Shown here one piece after another: positions 40,863-53,090 of a DNA stretch of 64,000 nt. The notes below the pieces were generated by a model, which made no database searches, was not told where the DNA came from, and was given only the letters and a program-made list of their open reading frames with translations. Position 1 is the first letter of the stretch. Each line of letters begins with the position of its first letter. The translations under genes were made by a program, and so were the position numbers. The DNA is from Pseudomonas vlassakiae (GTDB lineage: Bacteria; Pseudomonadota; Gammaproteobacteria; Pseudomonadales; Pseudomonadaceae): assembly GCF_014269035.2 (NCBI RefSeq), contig NZ_JABWRP020000003.1, positions 1 to 64,000 on the forward strand, read 5' to 3'.

Positions 40863-43610
40863 TCAGTGAGCTTCATCCCAATTCGAACCAACACCTGCCT
40901 CGACCACCAGCGGGACATCCAGCTGCGCGGCATTGCTCATGTGCGTGCGAATTTCATCCTTCACCTGCTCCACCAGGTCTTCACGCACCTCCAGCACCAG
41001 TTCGTCGTGCACCTGCAGGATCACCCGTGCGTCCAGGCCGCTCTCGCTCAGCCAGTTGTCGACGTTGACCATTGCACGCTTGATGATGTCGGCGGCAGTG
41101 CCCTGCATCGGCGCGTTGATCGCCGTGCGCTCGGCGCCCTTGCGCAGGGCCGGGTTCTTGGCGTTGATGTCGGGGAGGTACAGGCGTCGGCCGAACAGGG
41201 TTTCAACGAAACCTTGTTCTGCGGCCTGGGCGCGGGTGCGCTCCATGTAGGCCAGCACGCCCGGGTAGCGGGCGAAGTAGCGGTCGATATAGTCCTGCGA
41301 CTGCTTGCGGTCGACCCCAATCTGCTTGGCCAGGCCAAACGCGCTCATGCCATAGATCAGCCCGAAGTTGATGGCCTTGGCACTGCGCCGCTGGTCGGTG
41401 GTGACGTCTTCCAGCGCCACGCCGAACACTTCCGCCGCCGTTGCGCGGTGCACGTCAAGATCGTTGCGGAAGGCATGCAGCAGGCCTTCGTCCTTGGCCA
41501 GGTGAGCCATGATGCGCAGTTCGATCTGCGAATAGTCCGCCGCCAGCAGCTTGTAGCCGGGGCTGGCAACGAAGGCCTGACGAATGCGCCGGCCCTCGGC
41601 GGTGCGGATCGGGATGTTCTGCAGGTTCGGGTCGCTGGATGACAAGCGTCCGGTGGCGGCTACGGCCTGCTGATAGGAGGTGTGGATACGCCCGGTGCGC
41701 GGGTTGATCTGCCCCGGCAGCTTGTCGGTATAGGTGCTCTTGAGCTTGCTAAGGCTGCGGTACTGCATCAGCACTTCAGGCAGCGGGTAGCCTTGTTCGG
41801 CCAGTTCGTCGAGCACCGCTTCGGCGGTGGAGGGCTGGCCCTTGGCGGTCTTGCTCAGTACCGGCATGCCCAGTTTGTCGTAGAGGATCGCGCCCAGCTG
41901 CTTGGGCGAGCCAAGGTTGAATTCCTCGCCGGCCAGGGCGTAGGCGCGCTGCTCCAGCTCAGCCATCTTCACGCCCAGCTCGCCGCTCTGAACCTGCAAC
42001 AGCGCGGCATCGACCAGCGCGCCCTGGCGCTCGATCTTGGCCAGCACCGGCACCAGCGGCATCTCGATGTCCATCAGCACCGCCTGCACGCTTGGCGTCT
42101 GCGCCAGGCGCGCCTGCAGTGCGTGGTGCAGGCGCAGGGTGATATCGGCATCTTCGGCGGCGTAGGGGCCGGCCTTGTCCAGGTTGATCTGGTTGAAGGT
42201 CAGTTGCTTGGCGCCTTTGCCGGCGATGTCCTCGAAGGCAATGGTGGTGTGGTCGAGGTACTTCAGTGCCAGGCTGTCCATGTCATGGCGGGTGGCGGTG
42301 GAGTTGAGCACGTATGACTCCAGCATGGTGTCGTAGGCCACACCGCGCATGTCGATGGCTGGCGAGCTGTTGGCGAGGATGTTGATGTCGTACTTCGCGT
42401 TCTGCCCGACCTTGGCCTTGGCCGGGTCTTCCAGCAGGGGTTTCAACGCCAGCAGCACAGCCTCGCGGTCCAGCTGGGCCGGGGCGCCTTCATAGTCATG
42501 GGCCAGCGGCACATAGGCCGCTTCATGAGGCTCGACCGCGAACGACACGCCCACCAGCTGCGCCTGCTGGGCGTCCAGGCTGGTGGTTTCGGTATCGAAA
42601 GCGAACAACGGTGCCTGGCGCAGCTTCTCCAGCCAGACGTCGAAGCGGGCTTGATCGAGAACAGTCTCGTACTTGGGCTCGACCGTGGCAGCCGGCGCTT
42701 CGATCACGGCGACGGGTTCGCCGGTCTTGACCGCATCGCGCTGGACCTCGGCAATCCAGCTCTTGAACTCCATCTCGGTGTACAGCGCCAGCAGCGCCTC
42801 GCGGTCAGGCTCGCCACAGACCAGCGCCTCGACCTCCACCTCCAGCGGCACATCGCACTTGATGGTGGCCAGCTCATAGGACAGGAATGCCGCGTCGCGA
42901 TGCTCCTCGAGCTTGGCGGGCAGGGTCTTGGCGCCGCGGATGGCCAGCGTCGGGACCTTGTCGAGGTTGGCATACAGGTCGCTGAGGCCACCGCCGATAC
43001 CGGTCAGCAGGCCGACGGCGGTCTTTTCACCCACGCCCGGCACGCCAGGGATGTTGTCGACCTTGTCGCCCATCAGGGCGAGGAAGTCGATGATGTGTTC
43101 CGGGCCAACGCCGAACTTTTCGTGCACGCCGGCTACGTCAAGCACACTGCCGGTCATGGTGTTGACCAGGGTCACGTGGCCGTCCACCAGTTGTGCCATG
43201 TCCTTGTCGCCGGTCGAGATGATGACCGGGCGGCCCTGGGTCGCGCTGCTGCGGGCGAGGGTGCCGATCACGTCATCGGCCTCGACGCCTTCGACGCACA
43301 GCAAGGGGTAGCCCAGTGCCCGGACGCTGGCATGCAGCGGCTCGACCTGCACCCGCAGGTCGTCGGGCATGCTCGGGCGGTTGGCCTTGTACTCGGCGAA
43401 CATGGCATCCCGGAAAGTCCCGCCCTTGGCGTCGAAAACCACGGCAAACAGGCTGTCAGGGTATTGCTTGCGCAGGCTCTTGAGCATGTTGAGCACACCC
43501 TTGACCGCGCCGGTCGGCATGCCCTTGGACGTGGTCAGCGGCGGCAGCGCATGGAAGGCGCGGTAGAGGTAGGAGGAACCGTCCACCAGGACGAGGGGCG
43601 CTTGGCTCAT
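40863..43610 (-). CDS. polA: DNA polymerase I
   Basis: This 915-residue protein carries all three domains. They are the 5' nuclease (about 1-290; [32 protein letters not shown]), the 3'-5' exonuclease (about 310-500; [13 protein letters not shown] keeps the metal ligands) and the polymerase (about 510-915; [43 protein letters not shown]). It fills gaps and removes RNA primers. I use the ATG at 43610 ([11 protein letters not shown]); the earlier codons lack support. Confidence 0.96.
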   Translation of the reverse strand: MSQAPLVLVDGSSYLYRAFHALPPLTTSKGMPTGAVKGVLNMLKSLRKQYPDSLFAVVFDAKGGTFRDAMFAEYKANRPSMPDDLRVQVEPLHASVRALGYPLLCVEGVEADDVIGTLARSSATQGRPVIISTGDKDMAQLVDGHVTLVNTMTGSVLDVAGVHEKFGVGPEHIIDFLALMGDKVDNIPGVPGVGEKTAVGLLTGIGGGLSDLYANLDKVPTLAIRGAKTLPAKLEEHRDAAFLSYELATIKCDVPLEVEVEALVCGEPDREALLALYTEMEFKSWIAEVQRDAVKTGEPVAVIEAPAATVEPKYETVLDQARFDVWLEKLRQAPLFAFDTETTSLDAQQAQLVGVSFAVEPHEAAYVPLAHDYEGAPAQLDREAVLLALKPLLEDPAKAKVGQNAKYDINILANSSPAIDMRGVAYDTMLESYVLNSTATRHDMDSLALKYLDHTTIAFEDIAGKGAKQLTFNQINLDKAGPYAAEDADITLRLHHALQARLAQTPSVQAVLMDIEMPLVPVLAKIERQGALVDAALLQVQSGELGVKMAELEQRAYALAGEEFNLGSPKQLGAILYDKLGMPVLSKTAKGQPSTAEAVLDELAEQGYPLPEVLMQYRSLSKLKSTYTDKLPGQINPRTGRIHTSYQQAVAATGRLSSSDPNLQNIPIRTAEGRRIRQAFVASPGYKLLAADYSQIELRIMAHLAKDEGLLHAFRNDLDVHRATAAEVFGVALEDVTTDQRRSAKAINFGLIYGMSAFGLAKQIGVDRKQSQDYIDRYFARYPGVLAYMERTRAQAAEQGFVETLFGRRLYLPDINAKNPALRKGAERTAINAPMQGTAADIIKRAMVNVDNWLSESGLDARVILQVHDELVLEVREDLVEQVKDEIRTHMSNAAQLDVPLVVEAGVGSNWDEAH

Positions 43611-43684
43611 GAGCAGAATCAACCTTTTCGGCGGGTCCGGAGCTAGAATAGCCGGATCAATGACGACAAAGGGACTAGGTTATC

Positions 43685-43972
43685 ATGCGTACACTCAATC
43701 GCCTGTTACTGCTCGGCCTGTTGGCAACCATGCCGGTCGTCACCCTGGCGGCGGAAGACGCCCCCTCGGCCGATCCCGAGGTGACCATTCGCACGGAAGG
43801 CGATAAGACCATCCAGGAATACCGGCAAAACGGCTTCCTGTATGCAATCAAGATCACGCCGAAAAACGGCAAGCCGTATTTCCTGGTACGCGCCGATGGC
43901 ACCGATGCCAATTTCATTCGTTCCGACCAGCCGGACATGCTGATCCCGTCCTGGAAGATCTTCGAGTGGTAA
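43685..43972 (+). CDS. DUF2782 exported small protein
   Basis: This 95-residue protein has a signal peptide (MRTLNRLLLLGLLATMPVVTLA) and a DUF2782 body with DKTIQEYRQNGFLYAIKITPKNGKPYFLVRADG. The family is found next to polA and thrB in pseudomonads, and its function is unknown. It starts divergently from polA, 74 bases away, and ends 71 bases before thrB, with a terminator between them. Confidence 0.86.
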   Translation: MRTLNRLLLLGLLATMPVVTLAAEDAPSADPEVTIRTEGDKTIQEYRQNGFLYAIKITPKNGKPYFLVRADGTDANFIRSDQPDMLIPSWKIFEW

Positions 43973-44001
43973 TCTGACGCGCGCACCGTTCACATCAACC
44001 C

Positions 44002-44039
44002 GGCACTTCCCGGCGGAAGTGCCCGTATGGGCTTTTTTT
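44002..44039 (+). terminator. terminator/attenuator-like structure abutting thrB
   Basis: GGCACTTCC (44002-44010) pairs with GGAAGTGCC (44015-44023). Alternatively GCCC (44021-44024) pairs with GGGC (44029-44032) directly before seven T (44033-44039). The two hairpins share bases 44021-44023, so only one can form fully. The T run ends four bases before the thrB ATG, leaving no room for a ribosome site. Confidence 0.7.
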
Positions 44040-44043
44040 CATC

Positions 44044-44994
44044 ATGTCAGTCTTCACCCCCGTGACCCGGCCTGAGCTGGAAACCTTTCTGGCACCGTAC
44101 GCGCTGGGCCGCCTGCTCGACTTCCAGGGCATTGCCGCCGGTACCGAGAACAGCAACTTCTTCGTCAGCCTCGAACAGGGTGAGTTCGTCCTGACGCTGG
44201 TCGAGCGCGGCCCGGTCGAGGACATGCCGTTCTTCATCGAACTGCTGGACGTGCTGCACGGTGCCGACATGCCTGTGCCCTACGCCCTGCGTGACCGTGA
44301 CGGCAATGCCCTGCGCGAACTGTGCGGCAAGCCGGCCTTGCTGCAGCCGCGGCTTTCGGGCAAACACATCAAGGCACCGAATGCCCAGCATTGCGCCCAG
44401 GTGGGTGAATTGCTCGCGCACATTCACCTGGCTACCCGCGAACGCATCATCGAGCGCCGCACCGACCGCGGCCTGGACTGGATGCTGGCATCCGGTGCCG
44501 AGCTGCTGCCGCGCCTGAGCGCCGAACAGGCGGCACTGTTGCAGCCTGCACTGGATGAGATCACCGCGCACAAGGCGCAAATCCTGGCCTTGCCACGGGC
44601 CAACCTGCATGCTGACCTGTTCCGCGATAACGTGATGTTCGAAGGCACCCACCTGACCGGTGTGATCGACTTCTATAACGCCTGTTCCGGGCCGATGCTG
44701 TATGACATCGCCATTACCGTGAACGACTGGTGCCTGGATGAACATGGCGCGATCGATGTGCCGCGCGCCCAGGCACTTCTGGCGGCCTATGCGACGTTGC
44801 GGCCGTTTACCGCTGCCGAAGCCGAACTGTGGCCAGAAATGTTGCGGGTAGGCTGCGTGCGCTTCTGGCTGTCGCGCCTGATTGCGGCGGAATCGTTTGC
44901 CGGGATGGATGTGATGATCCACGACCCGAGCGAGTTCGAGGTGCGCCTGGCACAGCGCCAGCAAGTGGCTTTGCACCTGCCGTTCGCCCTGTAG
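44044..44994 (+). CDS. thrB: Homoserine kinase (aminoglycoside-phosphotransferase type)
   Basis: This 316-residue kinase phosphorylates homoserine in threonine synthesis. It is of the ThrB-II type with a choline-kinase/APH fold: GIAAGTENSNFFV (phosphate loop), LHADLFRDNVMF (catalytic loop with HxDLxxDN) and GVIDFYNACSGP (metal site). The start MSVFTPV matches the family. No Shine-Dalgarno sequence is visible, because a terminator-like T run stands right before the ATG. It does not share an operon with other thr genes here. Confidence 0.92.
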   Translation: MSVFTPVTRPELETFLAPYALGRLLDFQGIAAGTENSNFFVSLEQGEFVLTLVERGPVEDMPFFIELLDVLHGADMPVPYALRDRDGNALRELCGKPALLQPRLSGKHIKAPNAQHCAQVGELLAHIHLATRERIIERRTDRGLDWMLASGAELLPRLSAEQAALLQPALDEITAHKAQILALPRANLHADLFRDNVMFEGTHLTGVIDFYNACSGPMLYDIAITVNDWCLDEHGAIDVPRAQALLAAYATLRPFTAAEAELWPEMLRVGCVRFWLSRLIAAESFAGMDVMIHDPSEFEVRLAQRQQVALHLPFAL

Positions 44995-45004
44995 ACCGCA
45001 TCTG

Positions 45005-45095
45005 CTTCTTCGCGGGCGAACCCGCTTCCACAGTTTGGTGCCAGGCTTGAAACCTGTGCCACTTCAGTGGGAGCGTGTTGACCCGCGAAAGGGCC
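45005..45095. repeat. REP doublet, inverted
   Basis: Units CTTCTTCGCGGGCGAACCCG...CCACAG (45005-45033) and GTGGGAGCGTGTTGACCCGC...GGGCC (45067-45095) face each other between the convergent ends of thrB and znuA. The second unit is degenerate in its centre. Confidence 0.7.
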
Positions 45096-45104
45096 GATAC
45101 AGCC

Positions 45105-46013
45105 TTACAACTGCTCCAGGCAGCCTGCCAGGTCACTACCCAGCCTCTCGAGCAGGCGCTCGTAGCCCTTGGCATCCACAGGGTCATTGCCACCCAATGC
45201 ATCCAGCTCCGCCAGGCGCACCGGCAGCCCGGCGGTCAACGTCTCGGCCAGACGCGGCCGCAGCGGTGGCTCACTGAACACACAGGTCTTGCCCACTTGT
45301 TGCAGGCGCTTGCGCATCGCGGCTACATGCTGTGCCCCGGGCTGCACCTCGGACGCCACACTGAACACCCCGGTGTGCTGCAAGCCATAAGCCGACTCGA
45401 AGTAGTCAAACGCTTCGTGGAACACGAAATAGGGCTTGCTGGCGATCCCGGCTACTCGCGCCTTGATCCGTGCATCCAGGGCATCCAGGCGCTCGGTGAA
45501 GGCTTTCAGGTTGCTCTGGTAGCGCGCCGCATTGGCCGGATCAGCCGCCGCCAGGTCAGCCGCCATCTTCGTCGCGATCACCCGGGCGTTGACTGAAGAG
45601 AGCCACAGGTGCGCATCCAGGCTGCCTGGGCGGTGATCGTGGTCGTGATCGTCCTGGTCCGCCTCTTCATGGGAATGGCTGTCTTCGCCAAAGTGGCGCA
45701 GCTTCATGCCTGCAAGCGACTGCACGGCCACTGCCGGCTTGCTGCGGCTGCCCAGCACCCGCGGCAGGAAGTTCTCCATGTCAGGGCCGATCCAGTACAG
45801 CAGGTCGGCGTCGCCGACCTTGCGCACGTCAGACGGGCGCAAGGCGTAGTGGTGCGGCGAAGCGCCCGGCGGCAGCAGCACGTCCGGGGTGCCCAGACCA
45901 TCCTGCACGGCGGCGGCGATCTGCTGCAGGGGTTTGATGCTGGTCAGCACACGCACGTCGGCCTGCGCCGAACAGGCGATGAAAGCGACAAAAAGCACAA
46001 GGAATCGGGACAC
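45105..46013 (-). CDS. znuA: Zinc ABC transporter substrate-binding protein ZnuA
   Basis: This 302-residue cluster A-I binding protein starts at GTG (46013), with a signal peptide ending CSAQA (about residue 18). Zinc ligands are expected at H55/H56 (ASPHHYALRP), H135 (DAHLWLSS) and H199 (YFVFHEAFDYF). A His/Asp-rich loop (about 110-128, DSHSHEEADQDDHDHDHR) is the usual ZnuA zinc-capture loop. It delivers Zn2+ to ZnuBC. It is divergent from zur-znuCB, with a likely Zur site in the 66-bp gap. The start codon's ribosome site is weak. Confidence 0.92.
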   Translation of the reverse strand: MSRFLVLFVAFIACSAQADVRVLTSIKPLQQIAAAVQDGLGTPDVLLPPGASPHHYALRPSDVRKVGDADLLYWIGPDMENFLPRVLGSRSKPAVAVQSLAGMKLRHFGEDSHSHEEADQDDHDHDHRPGSLDAHLWLSSVNARVIATKMAADLAAADPANAARYQSNLKAFTERLDALDARIKARVAGIASKPYFVFHEAFDYFESAYGLQHTGVFSVASEVQPGAQHVAAMRKRLQQVGKTCVFSEPPLRPRLAETLTAGLPVRLAELDALGGNDPVDAKGYERLLERLGSDLAGCLEQL

Positions 46014-46040
46014 GATGAATACTCGACTCGTCAGAAACAG

Positions 46041-46053
46041 GTAACATAATAAC
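46041..46053. promoter_or_regulatory. candidate Zur box
   Basis: GTAACATAATAAC (reverse GTTATTATGTTAC) resembles the GTTAT...ATAAC half-sites of gamma-proteobacterial Zur boxes but is an imperfect palindrome. It lies in the 66-bp divergent region between znuA and zur, where one site could repress both directions. Confidence 0.5.
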
Positions 46054-46079
46054 GTCTCCATCCAGAACCGTCGCTGCCC

Positions 46080-46565
46080 ATGTCCATCACGCCGCTGGCT
46101 CACCGTCCTCACGATCATTCCCATTGCGTGCACAGCGCCTTGTCCGAAGCCGATGCCTTGTGCACCCGCCAGGGCCTGCGCCTGACCGCACTGCGTCGGC
46201 GTGTGCTCGAGCTGGTGTGGCAGAGCCACAAGCCGCTGGGCGCCTACGACATCCTCGCCGTACTCAGCGAACAGGATGGCCGCCGCGCCGCACCCCCTAC
46301 CGTGTACCGCGCGCTGGACTTTTTGCTGGAAAATGGCCTGGTACACCGCATCGCCTCGCTCAACGCCTTCATCGGCTGCAGCCACCCGGAGCACGCTCAC
46401 CAGGGCCAGTTCCTGATCTGCCGTGCCTGCCACGTGGCCATCGAGCTGGAGCAGGACAGCATCAGCGACGCCATCATCCACAGCGCGAAGGCCGTGGGCT
46501 TCAGCGTCGAAACCCAGACGGTGGAAATCGTCGGCTTGTGCGCCAACTGCCGGAGTGCAGCATGA
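46080..46565 (+). CDS. zur: Zinc uptake regulator Zur (Fur family)
   Basis: This 161-residue Fur-family repressor has the winged helix in [29 protein letters not shown] and [21 protein letters not shown]. Structural zinc cysteines lie in CRAC and CANC. The N-terminus is His-rich ([11 protein letters not shown]), as in Zur proteins. With zinc bound it represses znuA and its own operon. It is the first gene of zur-znuC-znuB; its stop overlaps the znuC start. Confidence 0.92.
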   Translation: MSITPLAHRPHDHSHCVHSALSEADALCTRQGLRLTALRRRVLELVWQSHKPLGAYDILAVLSEQDGRRAAPPTVYRALDFLLENGLVHRIASLNAFIGCSHPEHAHQGQFLICRACHVAIELEQDSISDAIIHSAKAVGFSVETQTVEIVGLCANCRSAA

Positions 46566-47335
46566 GCGACGCCCTGATCCGCCTCGAGCAGGTCGGTGTC
46601 AGCTTTGCCGGCGAGGCCGTGCTCGACAGCATTGACCTCTCGGTGGCGCCCGGCCAGATCGTCACCCTGATCGGCCCTAACGGCGCCGGCAAGACCACCC
46701 TGGTGCGCGCCGTCCTCGGCCTGCTCAAGCCGCACCGTGGCAAGGTCTGGCGCAAGCCGAAACTGCGCATTGGCTACATGCCGCAAAAGATCCAGGTAGA
46801 CGCCACGCTACCGCTGTCGGTGCTGCGTTTCTTGCGCCTAGTGCCTGGGGTTGACCGTGCGGCTGCCTTGTCGGCCCTGCAGGAAGTGGGGGCCGAGCAC
46901 GTCATCGACAGCCCGATCCAGACGATTTCCGGCGGTGAGATGCAGCGCGTGCTGCTGGCCCGGGCGCTACTGCGCGAGCCGCAACTGCTGGTGCTCGATG
47001 AGCCCGTGCAGGGGGTGGACGTGGTCGGCCAGACCGAGTTGTACAACCTGATCACCCGCCTGCGCGACCGCCACGGCTGCGGCGTATTGATGGTCTCCCA
47101 TGACCTGCACCTGGTCATGAGCGCCACCGACCAGGTGGTCTGCCTGAACCGCCACGTGTGCTGCTCGGGCCACCCCGAGCAGGTCAGCAACGATCCCGCC
47201 TTTGTCGAACTTTTCGGCCAGAACGCCCCGAGCCTGGCTGTCTACCACCACCATCACGACCACAGCCACGATCTGCACGGTTCGGTCGTCACCCCTGGCA
47301 CCCATGTTCACGGAGAGCACTGCAAGCATGGCTGA
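46562..47335 (+). CDS. znuC: Zinc ABC transporter ATPase ZnuC
   Basis: This 257-residue ATPase has Walker A GPNGAGKT (38-45), signature ISGGE (about 120) and Walker B LLVLDEP (about 143). It powers ZnuB. The last 30 residues are remarkable: a tail with eleven histidines ([13 protein letters not shown], then [10 protein letters not shown]) that could bind zinc and sense cytoplasmic levels. It overlaps zur by four bases and znuB by eight. Confidence 0.92.
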   Translation: MSDALIRLEQVGVSFAGEAVLDSIDLSVAPGQIVTLIGPNGAGKTTLVRAVLGLLKPHRGKVWRKPKLRIGYMPQKIQVDATLPLSVLRFLRLVPGVDRAAALSALQEVGAEHVIDSPIQTISGGEMQRVLLARALLREPQLLVLDEPVQGVDVVGQTELYNLITRLRDRHGCGVLMVSHDLHLVMSATDQVVCLNRHVCCSGHPEQVSNDPAFVELFGQNAPSLAVYHHHHDHSHDLHGSVVTPGTHVHGEHCKHG

Positions 47336-48110
47336 TTTTCTTCTTTACGCCTTGCTTGCGGGTCTTGCCCTGGCAGTGGTAGCGGGCCCGCTTGGCTCGT
47401 TCGTGGTGTGGCGGCGCATGGCCTACTTCGGCGACACCCTGTCCCATGCCGCGCTGCTGGGCGTGGCCATGGGCTTCGTGCTGGATATCAGCCCGGCCCT
47501 GGCGGTGACCGTGGGCTGCCTGTTGCTGGCGATCCTGCTGGTGACCCTGCAGCAACGCCAGCCGCTGGCCTCCGACACCCTGCTCGGCATCCTCGCCCCC
47601 AGCACCCTGTCGCTGGGCCTGGTGGTGCTGAGTTTCATGCACGACGTCCGCATCGACCTGATGGCCTACCTGTTCGGCGACCTGCTGGCCATCAGCACCA
47701 CCGATCTCGCCTGGATCCTTGGCGGTAGCGCGTTGGTCCTGCTGCTGCTGGCCGCGCTGTGGCGGCCGTTGCTGGCGATCACTGTCCACGAAGAACTGGC
47801 CATGGTCGAAGGTCTGCCAGTGGCCGGCCTGCGCATGGCCCTGATGCTGCTGATCGCCGTGGTCATTGCCGTGGCGATGAAGATTGTCGGCGTACTGCTG
47901 ATCACCTCGCTGCTGATCATTCCCGCTGCTGCGGCACAGCGTCACGCCCGTTCGCCAGAACAGATGGCGCTGGCCGCAACGTTGATCGGCATTACCTCGG
48001 TGTGCGGTGGCCTGGCCATGTCCTGGTTCAAGGACACCCCGGCCGGGCCATCGATCGTGGTCTGCGCGGCGGTGCTATTCTTGCTGAGCCTGGCACTGCC
48101 AAAACGCTGA
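47328..48110 (+). CDS. znuB: Zinc ABC transporter permease ZnuB
   Basis: This 260-residue permease of the ABC-3 family has about eight helices. [45 protein letters not shown] is the typical ZnuB start, with the [10 protein letters not shown] loop, and [24 protein letters not shown] is the cytoplasmic loop that meets ZnuC. It overlaps znuC by eight bases and ends the zur operon; a hairpin follows. Confidence 0.93.
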   Translation: MADFLLYALLAGLALAVVAGPLGSFVVWRRMAYFGDTLSHAALLGVAMGFVLDISPALAVTVGCLLLAILLVTLQQRQPLASDTLLGILAPSTLSLGLVVLSFMHDVRIDLMAYLFGDLLAISTTDLAWILGGSALVLLLLAALWRPLLAITVHEELAMVEGLPVAGLRMALMLLIAVVIAVAMKIVGVLLITSLLIIPAAAAQRHARSPEQMALAATLIGITSVCGGLAMSWFKDTPAGPSIVVCAAVLFLLSLALPKR

Positions 48111-48115
48111 AAAAC

Positions 48116-48139
48116 AGGGTGCACGCCGGTGCGCCCTGC
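48116..48139 (+). terminator. probable terminator of zur-znuCB
   Basis: CAGGGTGCAC (48116-48125) pairs with GTGCGCCCTG (48130-48139), with one T-G wobble and a GCCG loop, five bases past the znuB stop. The downstream T tract is poor (CAACCTTTT). Confidence 0.55.
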
Positions 48140-48237
48140 AACCTTTTCGCGGGTAAAGAGTCTGTAAGACTTATTTTCGAGCGTGCGCACCAGGGTGTAG
48201 ACTTGCTCGCTTTTTGCGCAAATAGAGAGCCGCAGGA

Positions 48238-48945
48238 ATGAAGCCGTTCGCATCCCGTTATCTGCTTGTCGCCGCGTTTTCCCTGTTGTTGGCCGCCTGT
48301 TCCAGCACACCGGTGGAGCAGGCCAACGCACCTGCCCAAGCCGATGCCTGGCAGCAGCTGCAACAGAGCATCACCAGCAACGAGCTGGCCACCGCCGAAG
48401 ACCAGCTGGCTGCCCTGCAGGCGCAGTCACCGGATGACGCTCGCCTGGAGCAGAACCAGCGCCAGCTGGCCGAGGCCTACCTGAAACGCAGCCAGATCGT
48501 CCTGCAAAAGGGCGACGTCAATGCGGCTGCCACCGCACTGGCCCGCGCCAGGGCGCTGATGCCGCAGGCACCGGCCGTGACCGGTGGCGATGCCGTAGCC
48601 CAGGCCCGCAAGGCCGAACTGGAGAAAGCCGAAGCCGCCTTGAAGGCTGCCGAGGCCAAGCCCCAGGCGCGGGTGATCGATCCGACGGCACCGAGCACCG
48701 TGATCGCGCTGAAGACCACCGACATCAATGCGATGCGCCGCCAGCTCGACGAAATTGCCAAGGACGTGGTCAATTACCAGTGCGAAGTGGTGTTCCAGGT
48801 GCCGCGCACCCAAGATGCGCCTTGGCTGAAGAATCTGCTTGAGAAGCGCGTTCACAAGATCGACAGCGCGTTCAAGCTGAAACAGAAGCATGAGATTCAG
48901 CGGTCGATGCCCGCGCAGGTGGTACTGGTCCCGCATCAGCGCTAA
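48238..48945 (+). CDS. Putative lipoprotein with TPR-like N-terminal half
   Basis: This 235-residue protein has a lipobox LLAAC (Cys21). Residues 35-145 are helical and alanine-rich with TPR-like spacing (LATAEDQLAALQAQSPDDARLEQNQRQLAEAYLKRSQIVLQKGDVNAAATALARARALMPQAP). The C-terminal part (about 155-235) has TDINAMRRQLDEIAKDVVNYQCEVVFQVP. The gene lies between znuB and metN in other pseudomonads too, with no known function. It would be membrane-anchored in the envelope, and partners cannot be guessed from context. Confidence 0.75.
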   Translation: MKPFASRYLLVAAFSLLLAACSSTPVEQANAPAQADAWQQLQQSITSNELATAEDQLAALQAQSPDDARLEQNQRQLAEAYLKRSQIVLQKGDVNAAATALARARALMPQAPAVTGGDAVAQARKAELEKAEAALKAAEAKPQARVIDPTAPSTVIALKTTDINAMRRQLDEIAKDVVNYQCEVVFQVPRTQDAPWLKNLLEKRVHKIDSAFKLKQKHEIQRSMPAQVVLVPHQR

Positions 48946-48955
48946 ACCTCCAGCA

Positions 48956-48980
48956 CCCTGTCGCCGGCAAGGCGACAGGG
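48956..48980. terminator. hairpin between the lipoprotein gene and katE
   Basis: CCCTGTCGCC (48956-48965) pairs perfectly with GGCGACAGGG (48971-48980) over GGCAA, in the gap between two convergent genes. It lacks a T tract on either side, so it may act through Rho or as an mRNA end protector rather than as a classic terminator. Confidence 0.45.
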
Positions 48981-48993
48981 TACAAGGCAACCG

Positions 48994-51123
<2,130 letters not shown>

Positions 51124-51347
51124 CACGGCTCTCCATATCGGTCATCAGGCGCGCCCTGTCGGGCTTGTGCAAGTAGTGACCGGAGGGCTTTGTCGAGCGT
51201 TCAATCAGAATTACCGGTTGTCGCGATATGCCCGAAGGATTGGTGCATTACGAAATAAATGCTAAGAACAGCTATGGGAAAAGGCTAAAATGCGCGACCC
51301 CAGCTAACCGCTGATCCAAATTCCATGCGCCCCACAAGGTTCGCTAC

Positions 51348-52355
51348 GTGATCGAGTTCCAACAGGTACACAAGACCTACCGCGTCGCCGGTAGGGAAAT
51401 CCCCGCACTGAATCCGACCAGCCTGACCATCGAAGACGGCCAGGTGTTCGGCCTGATCGGCCATTCCGGCGCCGGCAAGAGCACCATGCTGCGCCTGATC
51501 AACCGCCTCGAAGAACCTTCCGGTGGCACGATCATCGTCGACGGCGAGGACGTCACCGCGTTCAACGCCAGCCAGCTGCGTGGCTTCCGCCAGCAGGTCG
51601 GGATGATTTTCCAGCACTTCAACTTGCTGGCGTCCAAGACTGTCGCCGACAACGTCGCGCTGCCGCTGACCCTGGCCGGCGAGCTGTCGCGCAACGAGAT
51701 CGACAAGCGTGTCACCGAACTGCTGGCCCGTGTGGGCCTTGCGGACCACGCGAAGAAATACCCCGCCCAGCTGTCCGGCGGCCAGAAGCAGCGCGTCGGT
51801 ATCGCCCGCGCCCTGTCGACCAACCCGAAGATCCTGCTGTGCGACGAAGCCACCAGCGCCCTCGACCCCCAGACCACCGCTTCGGTGCTGCAACTACTGG
51901 CCGAGATCAACCGTGAGCTGAAGCTGACCATCGTGCTGATCACCCACGAAATGGACGTGATCCGCCGGGTCTGCGACCGCGTGGCAGTGATGGATGCCGG
52001 CCAGATCGTCGAGCAAGGCCCTGTAGCCGAGGTGTTCCTGCACCCACAGCACCCGACCACCAAGCGCTTCGTCCAGGAAGACGAGCAGGTCGACGAAGGC
52101 GAGCAGCGCGATGACTTCGCCCACGTGCCTGGCCGTATCGTGCGCCTGACCTTCCAGGGCGACGCCACCTACGCCCCGCTGCTGGGCACCGTGGCCCGCG
52201 AAACCGGTGTCGATTACAGCATCCTCGCCGGGCGTATCGACCGCATCAAGGATGTCCCCTATGGCCAGCTCACCCTCGCCCTGATCGGCGGTGACATGGA
52301 AGCGGCGTTCGCCCGCTTCAAGGCAGCTGACGTACATATGGAGGTACTGCGTTGA
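51348..52355 (+). CDS. metN: Methionine ABC transporter ATPase MetN
   Basis: This is a 335-residue ATPase with Walker A GHSGAGKS (38-45), signature [15 protein letters not shown] (about 139), Walker [14 protein letters not shown] and a C-terminal NIL domain (about 260-335) that binds methionine for trans-inhibition. It starts at GTG with AAGG upstream. With MetI and MetQ it imports D/L-methionine and relatives. No S-box riboswitch or clear MetJ box is seen upstream. Confidence 0.93.
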   Translation: MIEFQQVHKTYRVAGREIPALNPTSLTIEDGQVFGLIGHSGAGKSTMLRLINRLEEPSGGTIIVDGEDVTAFNASQLRGFRQQVGMIFQHFNLLASKTVADNVALPLTLAGELSRNEIDKRVTELLARVGLADHAKKYPAQLSGGQKQRVGIARALSTNPKILLCDEATSALDPQTTASVLQLLAEINRELKLTIVLITHEMDVIRRVCDRVAVMDAGQIVEQGPVAEVFLHPQHPTTKRFVQEDEQVDEGEQRDDFAHVPGRIVRLTFQGDATYAPLLGTVARETGVDYSILAGRIDRIKDVPYGQLTLALIGGDMEAAFARFKAADVHMEVLR

Positions 52356-53026
52356 TGGACGCCCTCAACTTCTTTGCCAATGTAGACTGGGCCGAGATCT
52401 GGCTGGCCAGCGTCGATACCCTGATCATGCTGTTCGGCTCGCTGTTCTTTACCGTGCTGCTCGGCCTGCCACTGGGCGTGCTGCTGTTCCTCTGCGGGCC
52501 GAAGCAGATGTTCGAGCAGAAGGGCGTGTATGCGCTGCTGTCGCTGGTGGTCAACATCCTGCGTTCGCTGCCGTTCATCATCCTGCTGATCGTGATGATC
52601 CCGTTCACCGTGCTGATCACCGGCACCTCGCTGGGCGTCGCCGGCGCCATCCCGCCGCTGGTGGTAGGCGCCACGCCGTTCTTCGCGCGCCTGGTGGAAA
52701 CCGCCCTGCGTGAAGTGGACCGCGGCATCATCGAGGCCACCCAGTCGATGGGCGCCACCACTCGCCAGATCATCACCAGTGCGCTGCTGCCGGAGGCCCG
52801 CCCGGGCATCTTCGCCGCGATTACCGTCACTGCCATCACCCTGGTGTCGTACACCGCCATGGCCGGTGTGGTCGGCGCTGGCGGCCTGGGCGACCTGGCC
52901 ATCCGCTTCGGCTACCAGCGTTTCCAGACCGACGTGATGGTCGTGACCGTGGTGCTGTTGCTGGTGCTGGTCCAAGTCCTGCAGAGCGTGGGCGACAAAC
53001 TGGTCGTGCATTTTTCCCGTAAGTAA
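52355..53026 (+). CDS. metI: Methionine ABC transporter permease MetI
   Basis: This 223-residue permease has about five membrane helices. The EAA-loop is in EVDRGIIEATQSMGATTRQIITSALLPEARPGI, which contacts MetN. The ATG overlaps the metN stop by one base, with GGAGG 10 bases before it. The gene is followed by a 64-bp gap with a GC-rich hairpin before metQ. Confidence 0.93.
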   Translation: MDALNFFANVDWAEIWLASVDTLIMLFGSLFFTVLLGLPLGVLLFLCGPKQMFEQKGVYALLSLVVNILRSLPFIILLIVMIPFTVLITGTSLGVAGAIPPLVVGATPFFARLVETALREVDRGIIEATQSMGATTRQIITSALLPEARPGIFAAITVTAITLVSYTAMAGVVGAGGLGDLAIRFGYQRFQTDVMVVTVVLLLVLVQVLQSVGDKLVVHFSRK

Positions 53027-53034
53027 CCCCAATG

Positions 53035-53053
53035 GGGTCGGCCCGGCCGACCC
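53035..53053 (+). other. GC-rich hairpin between metI and metQ
   Basis: GGGTCGG (53035-53041) pairs with CCGACCC (53047-53053) and is followed by a second potential stem (GGGGGCC/GGCCCTC). There is no T tract. It may set different levels of MetI and the more abundant MetQ by protecting mRNA ends. Confidence 0.4.
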
Positions 53054-53090
53054 GTTCGGGGGCCGTCGCGGCCCTCACAAGGAGTGATTC

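Noticed and set aside
51127..51347. SAM riboswitch or MetJ operator before metN
   Set aside because: No paired stems of a SAM riboswitch and no AGACGTCT-like repeats are present; pseudomonads generally lack MetJ.
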